A stretch of 64,000 nt of DNA from Candidatus Amunia macphersoniae (GTDB lineage Bacteria > Chloroflexota > Dormibacteria > Aeolococcales > Aeolococcaceae), in assembly GCA_016464795.1 (NCBI GenBank), contig JAEKNN010000012.1, forward strand, positions 1 through 64,000, given 5' to 3'. Every line of letters begins with the position of its first letter. Within the stretch, counting starts at the first letter, position 1. The notes under the pieces are model-generated. The model saw only the letters and a list, made by a program, of their open reading frames with translations, made no database searches and was not told where the DNA came from. Both the position numbers and the translations under genes were made by a program. Shown in pieces: positions 17,924-26,805 of the stretch.

Positions 17924-18693
17924 CCCTCACTGCCCCGCAGGAAGACGCGGACGATGTGGCTGAACCTGTCGGGCTGCTCCGCGTAGGCGAAGTGGCCGCT
18001 GCCCTCGAACAGCACCAACCCCGAGTCAGGGATCAGCCGCTCCATGGTGCGCGCATCGGCGACCGGTGTCTCCTGGTCGCGATCCCCCCAGATCAGCAGC
18101 GTGGGCACGCGCAGGCGGGACAGGTGCGGACGAAGGTCGGCGTTCACCAGGCGGACCATGCTGCCGCGCAGGCTGCCGGCCGCGGCTCGATAGTCAGCGC
18201 TCCCGCGCCGCCCAGCACGCCGAGCTGCAGCGGCGCGCAAGCCGGACGGCAACCACCGCGCTCGTGCTGCCGCCTGCAGCATCTTGAAGGTGCGAACCCG
18301 CCAGTGATGGGTGAGCCCATGGTGTGGGCGAATGCCGGCGCTGTCGGTGAGCACCAACCGGTCGACGCGCTCGGGTCGTGCGGCGGCCAGCGCGATGGCG
18401 ATGCGGCCACCGTTGGAGTGGCCGACGAGGTGCGTCCGATCGACACCGAGCCGGTCGAGCAACGTGATCACCCACCCGGCGTACTCATCGATCCCCCAGG
18501 CCGCCGGCGGCGCGCCCGTTGCACCGAAGCCGGGAAGGTCGGGCACGATCACACGATGACCGGACAGCCGGTCGGCGATGGGTGCCATCAGCTCCTTGGT
18601 CGCACCCCAACCGTGTAGCAGGACCACCGGCGGCCCGCTTCCGATGTCGATGAGCGCCGCTGTTGGTTCCTCGGTCTGGGTCGCCACGGTCAC
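17920..18693 (-). CDS. Alpha/beta hydrolase in the cell-wall cluster
   Basis: 257-aa alpha/beta-hydrolase fold enzyme. The oxyanion HGWGAT, nucleophile elbow GHSNGG, acid in WGDRDQ and the C-terminal GSGHF His make a full catalytic triad. No signal peptide or membrane helix, so cytoplasmic. GTG overlaps the ddl stop and its own stop overlaps the membrane-MurF start, so the three are translationally coupled. The coupling suggests a job with lipid-linked or peptide precursors, but no substrate can be assigned. Confidence 0.85.
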   Translation of the reverse strand: MTVATQTEEPTAALIDIGSGPPVVLLHGWGATKELMAPIADRLSGHRVIVPDLPGFGATGAPPAAWGIDEYAGWVITLLDRLGVDRTHLVGHSNGGRIAIALAAARPERVDRLVLTDSAGIRPHHGLTHHWRVRTFKMLQAAARARWLPSGLRAAAARRAGRRGSADYRAAAGSLRGSMVRLVNADLRPHLSRLRVPTLLIWGDRDQETPVADARTMERLIPDSGLVLFEGSGHFAYAEQPDRFSHIVRVFLRGSEG

Positions 18694-19880
18694 GCCGTCG
18701 ACTTGGCCCCGCCGCCACCCAGCATCCAGCGGTCGAACACGGCGATGCTGTCCGCGTTGCGCGCATGGCGTCGCAGGGCGATGTCGATCAGCTCGTCGAG
18801 CAGCGCTGTGAAGGAGGTGCCGGCGGGCTCGAAGAGATAGAAGGACAGTGAGCCGGGGATCGGGTTGATCTCGTTGACGACAAAGCTGCCAGCTCCGCTG
18901 TCGACGAGCAGGTCGACGCGGGCCACGCCGGAGGCCCCGACAGCGCTGAAGGAGTCCAGCGCGGCCTGGGTGAGTCGTTCGGCCAGCCCGGCTTCCAGCG
19001 GCGCTGGGATCAGCCGCTGGGCACTCTTCATTCCCGCTGACGTCGGCGCCGACTTGCCGCCCTTGGATCGGTACTTGTCGTCGTAGCTGAGCAGCCCTCG
19101 CTTGGTCGGCTGCTCGAGCAGAGAGGGGCGTGCCCCCGTCTGGTCACCGAGCACAGCGCAGTTGATCTCGATGATCCCCTCCTGGGCGGCCTCGACGATG
19201 CACCGTCGGTCGAAGGCCAGGGCGGTCTCGATCGCGGTGCTCAACTCGGCGCTGTCGGCGGCACGCGAAACGCCGATGCTCGAGCCCAGGCTCATCGGCT
19301 TGACGTACAGGGGGTACGGCGCCAGGGATTCCGCGAACCGAACAGCTGCGGATGGGTCGCTGCGCCAGCGCTCGCGGTCCACGCAGACGTCGTCGAGCAC
19401 CGGCAACCCTGCGGCGCGCAGCACGGTCTTGGCGAGCCGCTTGTCCATCGCCACCGCTGACCCGGCCACGTCGCTGCCTGTGTAGGGCACTCCGGCCATC
19501 TCGAGCAGGCCCTGCAGGGTGCCGTCCTCGCCGAGGTTTCCGTGCAGCAGAGGCATGACCACATCGACATCCATCGCCTCGGCGCTGCCACGCCCGAACA
19601 ACCCGCGCTTGGGGGAAGCCATCGGCAGGAGGCGAAACCCGGGGTTGGAGGCGTCGACAACGGGGGTGACCGCCGTGCAATCGGCGAGCAGCTCGTGGAC
19701 GTCAGCGAAGCGACGCAGGTCGCGCAGCACGTCCCCGGTGTACCAGCATCCGTCCTTGGCGATGTACACGGCCACGGCGCGGTGGTGCGGGCCCAGGGCG
19801 GCCATCGCCTGGTGCGCTGTGATCACCGACACCTCGTGCTCCACGGAGCGGCTGCCGAAGATGCACGCGACAGTGCTCAC
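18690..19880 (-). CDS. ddl: D-alanine--D-alanine ligase
   Basis: ATP-grasp enzyme making D-Ala-D-Ala. 396 aa, the longer Ddl/Van type. Visible: FGSRSVEHEVSVITA near the N-terminus, HGNLGEDGTLQGLLEM, GVPYTGSDVAGSAVAMDK, LYVKPMSLGSSIGVS and VNEINPIPGSL. The omega loop reads YDDKYRSKGGK, which differs from the common EKY context, so specificity for D-Ala over D-Lac or D-Ser is not certain. GTG start overlaps the murB stop (GTGA). It is followed by the hydrolase and MurF-like genes that would use its product. Confidence 0.94.
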   Translation of the reverse strand: MSTVACIFGSRSVEHEVSVITAHQAMAALGPHHRAVAVYIAKDGCWYTGDVLRDLRRFADVHELLADCTAVTPVVDASNPGFRLLPMASPKRGLFGRGSAEAMDVDVVMPLLHGNLGEDGTLQGLLEMAGVPYTGSDVAGSAVAMDKRLAKTVLRAAGLPVLDDVCVDRERWRSDPSAAVRFAESLAPYPLYVKPMSLGSSIGVSRAADSAELSTAIETALAFDRRCIVEAAQEGIIEINCAVLGDQTGARPSLLEQPTKRGLLSYDDKYRSKGGKSAPTSAGMKSAQRLIPAPLEAGLAERLTQAALDSFSAVGASGVARVDLLVDSGAGSFVVNEINPIPGSLSFYLFEPAGTSFTALLDELIDIALRRHARNADSIAVFDRWMLGGGGAKSTA

Positions 19881-20803
19881 CGGACTCTCCCTGCAGCCGC
19901 GGGCTCGGCCAGCTCCTCGCCCAGCAGCACGATCTCGCGTTCGAGAACCACGCCGAAACGGGATGCCACCTCATCGCGAACGATGTCGACGAGGGTCAGC
20001 ACGTCAACCGCGCTGGCGTGGTCGATGTTGAGGATGAAGTTGGCGTGCTTGGGGGAGATCTGCGCGCCACCCTGTCGTCGTCCCTTCAGGCCGGCCTCCT
20101 CGATCAGCCGGCCCGCGAAGTCTCCGTCCGGATTCTTGAAGGTGCTCCCCAGGCTGCGTACCCCGTACGGCTGAGTCCGCTTGCGCTCCGCCTGCACAGC
20201 GTCGGTGCGAGCCCGCACCGCTGCAGGGTCCTGGTGCGAGACGGCGAAGGCGCCGCGCATCACGACGTGCCCTGCCAGGTCGTGCTTGAAGGCGGAGTCC
20301 CGATATGCGAAGGCGCACTGCGAGCTCTCGATCCACCGAGTGGTGCCGTCAGGCGCGATCACCTCACAGGCTGTCAGCGTGCCGGCGACATCGCCTCCGA
20401 AGGCACCGGCATTGCCCCATATCGAGGCACCGCAGCTGCCGGGCACACCGATGCCCCACTCCATGCCGGCGACGCCCTGATGGGCCAGGTCGAGCGCCGC
20501 TCGCGGCATCATCGTTCCGGCGGCGAGCGTCGCCTGGCCGTCCGCGACCTGGGTCTCCTTGCTCGCCGAGCGGACGGCGAGGCCGCGGATCCCACCATCG
20601 AGGATCAGAGCGTTGCTGCCCGCGCCGAGAATGGTGAGCGCCGTCCCCGTCGCGGTGCATCGTGCCACCAGCTCGGGCAGCACGGCCAGGTCGTCGACTC
20701 GCAAGAAGGCGTCAGCAGGGCCGCCGACACCGTACTGGCTGTGCCGCGCCAGCGGTTCATGGTGGCGAACACCGGGCCAGCCCGCCAGCCATTCAGAGGA
20801 CAC
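19877..20803 (-). CDS. murB: UDP-N-acetylenolpyruvoylglucosamine reductase
   Basis: FAD enzyme that finishes UDP-MurNAc synthesis. About 308 aa from GTG 20803, which overlaps the upstream ligase gene by 11 nt. FAD-binding ILGAGSNALILDGGIRGL, GIGVPGSCGASIWGNAGAFG and the catalytic Ser segment RSLGSTFKNP are conserved, with AGLKGRRQGGAQIS and HANFILN near the C-terminus (type II MurB). A longer frame to 20839 exists. Confidence 0.95.
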   Translation of the reverse strand: MSSEWLAGWPGVRHHEPLARHSQYGVGGPADAFLRVDDLAVLPELVARCTATGTALTILGAGSNALILDGGIRGLAVRSASKETQVADGQATLAAGTMMPRAALDLAHQGVAGMEWGIGVPGSCGASIWGNAGAFGGDVAGTLTACEVIAPDGTTRWIESSQCAFAYRDSAFKHDLAGHVVMRGAFAVSHQDPAAVRARTDAVQAERKRTQPYGVRSLGSTFKNPDGDFAGRLIEEAGLKGRRQGGAQISPKHANFILNIDHASAVDVLTLVDIVRDEVASRFGVVLEREIVLLGEELAEPAAAGRVR

Positions 20804-22193
20804 GCGATGGCTCCAGGGCGCTGACCAGGCGCGTGGCAATCTTGTCGAATCCGCCCAGGGACAGAACCAGGATCACGTCACCACTGCGGGCCAGGCGTTC
20901 CACCAGCTCGATCGCCTCATCAGCGGACCCGACCACGTGAACCGGTGCGTGGTCCCCGGCTCGGGCTGCCACATCATGGCTGCTGACCAAGGCCGTCATG
21001 CCCCGCTCGCGGGCGGCCTCGATGGGCCCGAGGATCACCACGTCAGCGCCGGTGAAGCTGTGCGCGTAATCGTCGAGCAGGGTCAGGGTCCGCGAGTAGG
21101 TGTGCGGCGTATGGATGGCGATCAGTCGCCGTCCGGGATACCGTGACCTCGCCGCTGCGATGGTGACCTCCACCTCGGTGGGATGGTGTGCGTAGTCGTC
21201 GATGATGGTTGCGCCACCGACCTCGCCCACCACCTGGAAGCGGCGGCTGGGCCCGGCAAAGGTGGCACAGGCGTCGACACACGCTTGCCACGAGGCGCCC
21301 GCATCCTCGGCGAGGATCAGCGCTGCGGTGGCGTTGAGCGCGCTGTGCCGGCCGGGGAAGGTCAGAGCCACCGGCGAGCTGACGTCGTCGTGACTGACCG
21401 TGAAGTGCTGCAGACCATCGTGGTCATTGTCGGGCCGCACGCGCCAGTCGGCCGCGATGCTGGAGCCGTAGGTGACGACGCGGCAGGCAGCATCCGCGGC
21501 CAGGGCGGTGCACTCGGTGTCGTCAGCGCAGAGCGCCAGCAGACCGTCCGCCGGCATCGTCCGCGCCAGCTCCACGAAGGGTGCTCGATAGGCGTCCAGG
21601 GTTGGGTACACGTCGGGATGGTCGAGCTCCAGCCGGATGACGCAGGCTGCCTGGGGGTTGATGTGCAGGAACTTCGGCCGGGCGTCCCAGGGCGCCGTGG
21701 TGTACTCGTCGCCCTCTAACACGAAGGGCCCAGTTCCCAGCCGGGCGCTGCCACCGAGGTCCAGCGACGTCGAGCCGAGGCGATAGCCGGGATCCAACCC
21801 AGCGGTCGACAGCATGTGGGCCAGCAGCGACGACGTCGTGGTCTTGCCGTGGGTACCGCACACGGCGATGCGGCGCCGATCCGCGGTGAGGCGGAGGTAG
21901 AACTCGATCTCGCTGCAGAGCGGCAACCCACGATCGCGGGCTGCGATCCACTCCGGATTGGTGACCCGGGTCTGGTTGCCGACGACCACCAGCTCGGGGA
22001 CGCCCCAGCGATCTAGGTTGGCGGCATCGCTGCCGTCGACCCAGTCGACGCCGGCAGCGCTGAGGATGTCGGTCGTCGGCGGGTAGGCCTGGTCATCGGA
22101 TCCCGACACCCGCCAGCCCTGTTCCCGCGCCACCAGCGCGGCACCGCTCACGGCATAGCCGCAGATCCCCAGGAAGTGCACATGGCCGGTCAC
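20793..22193 (-). CDS. Mur ligase in the murC position, Mpl-like
   Basis: 466-aa cytoplasmic Mur ligase. By position it should be MurC (UDP-MurNAc:L-Ala ligase), but its signatures are those of Mpl, the recycling enzyme that attaches a whole tripeptide: LGICGYAVSGAA then GSDDQAYPPTTDIL, VVVGNQTRVTNPEW, the P-loop GTHGKTTTSS, SARLGTGPFVLEGDEY and RPKFLHINPQ ahead of LDHPDVY. Classical MurC has ADESDASFL and VTNIEADH here. The C-terminal part has IIDDYAHHPTE shared by both. No other murC is in this window, so either this Mpl-like protein does the MurC step or murC is elsewhere. Directly upstream of murB and downstream of murG. Confidence 0.85.
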   Translation of the reverse strand: MTGHVHFLGICGYAVSGAALVAREQGWRVSGSDDQAYPPTTDILSAAGVDWVDGSDAANLDRWGVPELVVVGNQTRVTNPEWIAARDRGLPLCSEIEFYLRLTADRRRIAVCGTHGKTTTSSLLAHMLSTAGLDPGYRLGSTSLDLGGSARLGTGPFVLEGDEYTTAPWDARPKFLHINPQAACVIRLELDHPDVYPTLDAYRAPFVELARTMPADGLLALCADDTECTALAADAACRVVTYGSSIAADWRVRPDNDHDGLQHFTVSHDDVSSPVALTFPGRHSALNATAALILAEDAGASWQACVDACATFAGPSRRFQVVGEVGGATIIDDYAHHPTEVEVTIAAARSRYPGRRLIAIHTPHTYSRTLTLLDDYAHSFTGADVVILGPIEAARERGMTALVSSHDVAARAGDHAPVHVVGSADEAIELVERLARSGDVILVLSLGGFDKIATRLVSALEPSRVL

Positions 22194-23293
22194 GCCGGAA
22201 TTCTCGCCGGAGCACCCGCCAACGCGCCCAGCAGATCCACCACGCGCGCGGCAGCGTCACGACGGCCGAGGGTCGAGCTCGCCGCCGCCATCCGTCGCCA
22301 GGTGGTCGGGTCGTCGATCAGCGCCATCAGCTCGTCGGCCACCCGCTGAGGCGAGCATTCCGCATCGGGGATGACGCGGGCGGCACCCGCGTCGGCGTAC
22401 GGCCGTGCGTTGAAGCGCTGGTGGTCGCCCGCATGCGGGTATGGCACCAGGATCATCGGGCGTCCCATGGCGGAGCACTCGGCGAGTGACGACCCGCCGG
22501 CGCGCATCAGAACCGCATCGGCGGCCGAGATGGCCGCACCGACGTCGTCGATGAAGGGAAACGCCCTCCACCGCGCGCGCAGCGCGTCGGGCAGGGCGGC
22601 GCGAGCCGTCTGCATCTCCGCATCGTCGAGGCTGCCCGTCTGGTGTGTGATGTGGAGCAGCGGATACCTCTGCAGCAGTGACCGCACGCATCCGGCGACG
22701 GCACGGTTGATGCGCCGCGCCCCCTGCGAGCCGCCCATCACCAGGACGTGGTCGCAGTGACCATCGAGCGGCCGGACGGGGACCGCCAGCACCTCGGTGC
22801 GAATTGGGTTGCCGGTGTGGACAACCCGCACCCCCGGGAGCAGCGCCGCCGTCTGCTCGAACGCAGACGCCACCAGCCGCGAACGTCGCGCCAGCAGGCG
22901 GGTCGCGCGTCCGGGAAGCGCGTTCTGTTCGAGCAGGACGACAGGGATCCGCAACCGGCGAGCAGCGAGGACAACCGGGACGCTCACGTAACCGGCGCCG
23001 CCCACCACAACATCCGCGCGGAAGCTCCGGATGATGCGTGCTGCCGCCGCGATCGCGGCTGGAAGCTGGGCGGCGAACCGCGCCACGCTGGTCGCACTGC
23101 GCATGTCGAGGCCGGACACGCGCAGCGTCTCCAAAGCGAAGCCTGCCGATGTCACCAGGCGCTCCGCGACCCCGCCGCGGCGTCCCACGATCAGCACCTC
23201 GCCGTCTGGGTCAGCTCGACGCAGCTCCTGGGCGACTGCCAGCACCGGCGTCAGGTGACCGCCCGTCCCGCCTCCGGCGATCAACGTGCGCAC
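22190..23293 (-). CDS. murG: UDP-GlcNAc:lipid I GlcNAc transferase
   Basis: Makes lipid II at the inner membrane face. 367 aa GT28 enzyme with GGGTGGHLTPVLAVA at the N-terminus, VVGGAGYVSVPVVLAA, LLEQNALPGRATRLLA, VMGGSQGARRINRAV and the UDP-binding RAGGSSLAE. The start (GTG 23293) is 83 nt inside the 3' end of ftsW in another frame; its stop overlaps the next gene. Confidence 0.97.
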   Translation of the reverse strand: MRTLIAGGGTGGHLTPVLAVAQELRRADPDGEVLIVGRRGGVAERLVTSAGFALETLRVSGLDMRSATSVARFAAQLPAAIAAAARIIRSFRADVVVGGAGYVSVPVVLAARRLRIPVVLLEQNALPGRATRLLARRSRLVASAFEQTAALLPGVRVVHTGNPIRTEVLAVPVRPLDGHCDHVLVMGGSQGARRINRAVAGCVRSLLQRYPLLHITHQTGSLDDAEMQTARAALPDALRARWRAFPFIDDVGAAISAADAVLMRAGGSSLAECSAMGRPMILVPYPHAGDHQRFNARPYADAGAARVIPDAECSPQRVADELMALIDDPTTWRRMAAASSTLGRRDAAARVVDLLGALAGAPARIPA

Positions 23294-24470
23294 GAAGCGC
23301 CACCCCCTGTCTGCGTCCCTGCGCAGACACGTTGCAGAGGATCCCCACTCCGGCCAGCGTCACCGCCAGCGAGGTGCCCCCGTAGCTGATGAACGGCAGC
23401 GGGATCCCGGTGGTGGGAATGACGCCGGTGACAGCACCGATGTTGACGAACGCCTGAATGCCGATCCACGCGGTGATACCTCCGGCGAGCAGGGCCCCGT
23501 AGGCGTCGGGGGCGCGCAGGGACGCGCGGACTCCGCGCCACAGCAGCAGTGTGAACGCCAGGACGACCGAAACGGTTCCGAGCAGGCCCAGCTCCTCACC
23601 GATGATTGCGAAGATGAAGTCGGTGTGAGCTTCGGGGAGCCACTGGTACTTCTGCACTGAGTTGCCGAGCCCCACGCCCGCGAACCCGCCACTGCCGAGC
23701 GCGTAGAGGGCCTGGCAGGCTTGAAATCCTGTCTTCAACGGGTCGTCGCAGGGGTGCGTGAAGTTGGTGACCCGGCTCGACCGGTAGGAGACCAACATGA
23801 TCGCCATGTAACCACCGGCCATCACCAGGCCGAGCAGTACCAGGAGATGGTGCTTGCGCACCCCGCCAAGTGCCAGCAGTGCCAGCGCGGTGCCCGCGAT
23901 GATGATGCTGCTGCCGAGATCGCGCTCGAGCAGAACCAGCCCCAGGAGGATCCCCACCAACAGGCCGTAGTCACGCACCCCGCGCGCAGTGCGAATCGCC
24001 GGGGCGCGCTCGGCGAGCCATCGAGCGAAGAAGAGGACCGAGACCAGGATGGCGATCGCCGAGGGCTGGACCGACATCGGCCCGATGGTGAACCACCGGC
24101 GTGCACCGTTCGCCTCGGTGCCGAGGTGTGGCAGCAGCACCAGGATGAGCAGAGCCACCGTGCAGAGCCCCACTGCGGGGGTCAGTCGGTGGAAACGGTG
24201 ATAGTCCGTCCGTGCCAGGATCACCAGCGCGCACACGCCGAGCCCCATGCCGAGCAACTGCCGCAGGAAGAAGTAGTTGGGGTTCTCGAACCAGAGGTAG
24301 CCGAGCGCCTCGCTGGCGCTGTACACCATCACCAAGCCGAGCGCGCACAGCGCGGCGATGTCGGTGAGCAGCCAGCCGTCGGCGCCACCGAGGCTGAGGG
24401 TGCGGCCGCCGGTGAGCACTTCCCGCAGGCGCAGGGCGGGCATCGCCAGTGGTCGGGCGCGGGTGGCCAT
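23211..24470 (-). CDS. ftsW: SEDS peptidoglycan polymerase FtsW
   Basis: Lipid II polymerase of the divisome. 419 aa with ten predicted membrane segments; VMVYSASEALGY, RRWFTIGPMSVQPSA and the late PTTGIPLPFISYGGTSLAVT motif define the SEDS family. The catalytic Asp region lies in the large loop with SVQKYQWLPEAHTDFIFAIIGEE-type sequence. The last about 40 residues are Arg/Gly-rich and overlap murG, so they may be an unconserved tail. Start ATG overlaps the murD stop as TGATG. Confidence 0.95.
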   Translation of the reverse strand: MATRARPLAMPALRLREVLTGGRTLSLGGADGWLLTDIAALCALGLVMVYSASEALGYLWFENPNYFFLRQLLGMGLGVCALVILARTDYHRFHRLTPAVGLCTVALLILVLLPHLGTEANGARRWFTIGPMSVQPSAIAILVSVLFFARWLAERAPAIRTARGVRDYGLLVGILLGLVLLERDLGSSIIIAGTALALLALGGVRKHHLLVLLGLVMAGGYMAIMLVSYRSSRVTNFTHPCDDPLKTGFQACQALYALGSGGFAGVGLGNSVQKYQWLPEAHTDFIFAIIGEELGLLGTVSVVLAFTLLLWRGVRASLRAPDAYGALLAGGITAWIGIQAFVNIGAVTGVIPTTGIPLPFISYGGTSLAVTLAGVGILCNVSAQGRRQGVALRAHVDRRRRDGRSPDAGAGSRPGAASS

Positions 24471-25831
24471 CAGCGCTCCCCGTCCGTCGCCGGCAACGCG
24501 CGCACCGACGCCGCGAAAGCGGTCCCCCGCTCCTCGAAGTTCTTGAACTGGTCGAAGCTCGCATACCCTGGAGCGAGCAGAACGACGTCACCCGGCCGGG
24601 CGAGGTCGGCGGCGGCGTGCACCGCGGCAGCCTGGTCGGCAACCCGCACCAGAGAGTGGAAGCCGCGAGCTCCCAACTCTGCTTCGAGCTCGCCTGCCGT
24701 GTCGCCGTTGACGATGGCGGCACGGGCGTGGCCGACCACGGCTGCCGCCAGCTCGCCGGCAGGCACGCCCTTGCTGTAGCCCCCGCCGATCCACACGATC
24801 GGCCTGTCGAACGCCTCCAGGGCGCGGGTGGCGGCGTCGACGTTGGTGGCCTTGCTGTCGTTGACCCACACGACCCCGTCCCGATCGGCGACCACCTCCA
24901 ATCGATGGGGCACCGCTGTGAAGTCACGCACCGCGGCCGCGATGTGGTCCGCGTCGACGCCCGCCGCATGACCCACCGCCGTCGCGGCAAGAACATTCAG
25001 GACGTTGTGCGCGCCGAACAGTGGGATGTCGGCCACAGGCATGACCATGCCTGCGCCACCGGAATCGACGATCACCACATCGGTACCGTCGACCGTGGCC
25101 CCGTCCACACCGCGCAGGTGAGCTCCGAAGTAACGGACCTGCGCCGCGGGCGGCGCCGCCGCGGCCATTGCGCGCGTCACCGGGTCGTCCCAGCCGAGCA
25201 CCGCGAAGGAAGCCGCGTGTTCCACGACGCGCTGCTTGGTTGCTGTGTACGCCGCGAGCGTACCGTGCCGGTCGAGGTGATCGGGGCTGACGTTGAGCAC
25301 CACTGCGATCTCGCAGCGCGGAGCCTCGACCGACTCCAGCTGAAACGACGACAGCTCCAGCACCACCCAGTCGTCGCTGCGGACGAGGTCGAGCCGATCG
25401 AGCATGGTCGCGCCGATGTTTCCGCCCAGGTGCACAGTTCGTCCGTCGCGGCCGATCACGGCGGCGCACAGGCTTGTGGTGGTGGTCTTTCCATTGGTAC
25501 CGGTGATGCCGACGATGCGCCCGCGGCAGCGCTCGAAGACCAGGGCGATCTCGCTGCGAACAGGTATGGCGAGACTCCGGGCGAGAGCCAGCTCCGGGGC
25601 GACCCAGGGCACCCCGGGCGACGGGCAGACGACGGCAGCCCCTCGAACCACGTCCGGTTCGTATCCCCCCAGCTGGGTGCGCACGCGCGGGGGCAGGGTG
25701 GCCGCCAGGTCGCGCAGGCGTGCGTCATCGCCGCGGTCGACCACCAGCACCTCGAATCCTTCGCCGGCGAGGACCCGCGCGCACGCGGCGCCGCTGCGAC
25801 CCAAGCCGATGATCACCGCGCGATCGTTCAC
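24470..25831 (-). CDS. murD: UDP-MurNAc-L-Ala:D-Glu ligase
   Basis: 453-aa Mur ligase with an N-terminal VIIGLGRSGAACARVL domain, P-loop GTNGKTTTTS, the Asn/His segment LNVSPDHLDRHG, and a C-terminal domain with VNDSKATNVDAATRAL, a MurD hallmark. GTG start overlaps the mraY stop (GTGA). It is the only fully canonical Mur ligase in this window. Confidence 0.96.
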   Translation of the reverse strand: MNDRAVIIGLGRSGAACARVLAGEGFEVLVVDRGDDARLRDLAATLPPRVRTQLGGYEPDVVRGAAVVCPSPGVPWVAPELALARSLAIPVRSEIALVFERCRGRIVGITGTNGKTTTTSLCAAVIGRDGRTVHLGGNIGATMLDRLDLVRSDDWVVLELSSFQLESVEAPRCEIAVVLNVSPDHLDRHGTLAAYTATKQRVVEHAASFAVLGWDDPVTRAMAAAAPPAAQVRYFGAHLRGVDGATVDGTDVVIVDSGGAGMVMPVADIPLFGAHNVLNVLAATAVGHAAGVDADHIAAAVRDFTAVPHRLEVVADRDGVVWVNDSKATNVDAATRALEAFDRPIVWIGGGYSKGVPAGELAAAVVGHARAAIVNGDTAGELEAELGARGFHSLVRVADQAAAVHAAADLARPGDVVLLAPGYASFDQFKNFEERGTAFAASVRALPATDGER

Positions 25832-26805
25832 GCCACGGCTCCGCGCGAACGTGCGTACAGAACCGTGAGAAGGGTGCCGAGCGCCGCGGCCAGGCTGAAA
25901 CAGGCCACCAGCCGCTGCTCACGGATGCCGAGCTCCTCGAAATGGTGGTGCAGCGGGCTGGCCCGCAAGACTCTGCGGTGAAATCGCTTGATGGCGGTGA
26001 CATTGACCAGAACGCTGAGAGTCTCGACCACGAACACGATGCCGGTCAGCGGCAACAACCAGAGCAGGTGCAGCTCGGCAGCGACGGCGACAAGTGCGCA
26101 CCCGATCGCCAGCGAGCCGGTGTCACCCATGAAGATGCGCGCCGGGTACCAGTTGAACAGCAGGAAGGCTGCGAGCCCGCCCACCAGGGCGGCGCTGGCA
26201 ACCACCGCCGGCAGCGCGTGCTGGTGCAACGCCACCGCGAGGAGACCGGCAAAGACGATGGCGCTGCAGCTGGCTGCAAGGCCGTCGACACCGTCGGTGA
26301 GATTGACGGCGTTGCTGACCGCGGCCACCGCGAGCATGCTCACCACGATGATGCCTCCGCCTCGCAGGTCGGGGGCGCCGAGCCCTGGAAAGAACTGGCG
26401 GGTGGCGCCGACGACGTCGAGGCCGATGCCGACGAGCAGACCGATGAAGGCCTGGAACACCAGCTTCTCCCGGGCCCCCAGCCCGAAAGCGCCACGCCCA
26501 CTGATGTTGGCGCGGTCGTCGAGCAGCCCGAGCAGAGCACCCGCGCCCAGAGCGAAGACCAGGACGAACCCCGCCCGGCTACGGTCGAACCCCAGCCACG
26601 CTGCGACCACGATCGCACAGAAGAGTGCTCCACCCATGGTCGGCGTGCCCTGCTTGAGCAGGTGGGTCGCGGGGTTGTACGACTGGACCCGCTGACCAGC
26701 CCCATGCCGCGCCAGCTGCGTGATCAGCGCCGGATACAACACCACCCCAGCCGCCACCGCAAGCACCAGCACCAGTGCAGCGTGTCTCAGGGAAGGATCC
26801 TCCAC
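25828..26805 (-). CDS. mraY: Phospho-N-acetylmuramoyl-pentapeptide transferase
   Basis: Ten-helix membrane enzyme that makes lipid I. About 325 aa from GTG 26805, overlapping the PBP gene by 19 nt. Conserved: KQGTPTMGGALF, NAVNLTDGVDGLAA with the catalytic Asp residues, FNWYPARIFMGDTGSLAIG and the C-terminal HHHFEELG. A longer frame to 26838 exists but adds a non-conserved N-terminus. Confidence 0.96.
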   Translation of the reverse strand: MEDPSLRHAALVLVLAVAAGVVLYPALITQLARHGAGQRVQSYNPATHLLKQGTPTMGGALFCAIVVAAWLGFDRSRAGFVLVFALGAGALLGLLDDRANISGRGAFGLGAREKLVFQAFIGLLVGIGLDVVGATRQFFPGLGAPDLRGGGIIVVSMLAVAAVSNAVNLTDGVDGLAASCSAIVFAGLLAVALHQHALPAVVASAALVGGLAAFLLFNWYPARIFMGDTGSLAIGCALVAVAAELHLLWLLPLTGIVFVVETLSVLVNVTAIKRFHRRVLRASPLHHHFEELGIREQRLVACFSLAAALGTLLTVLYARSRGAVA

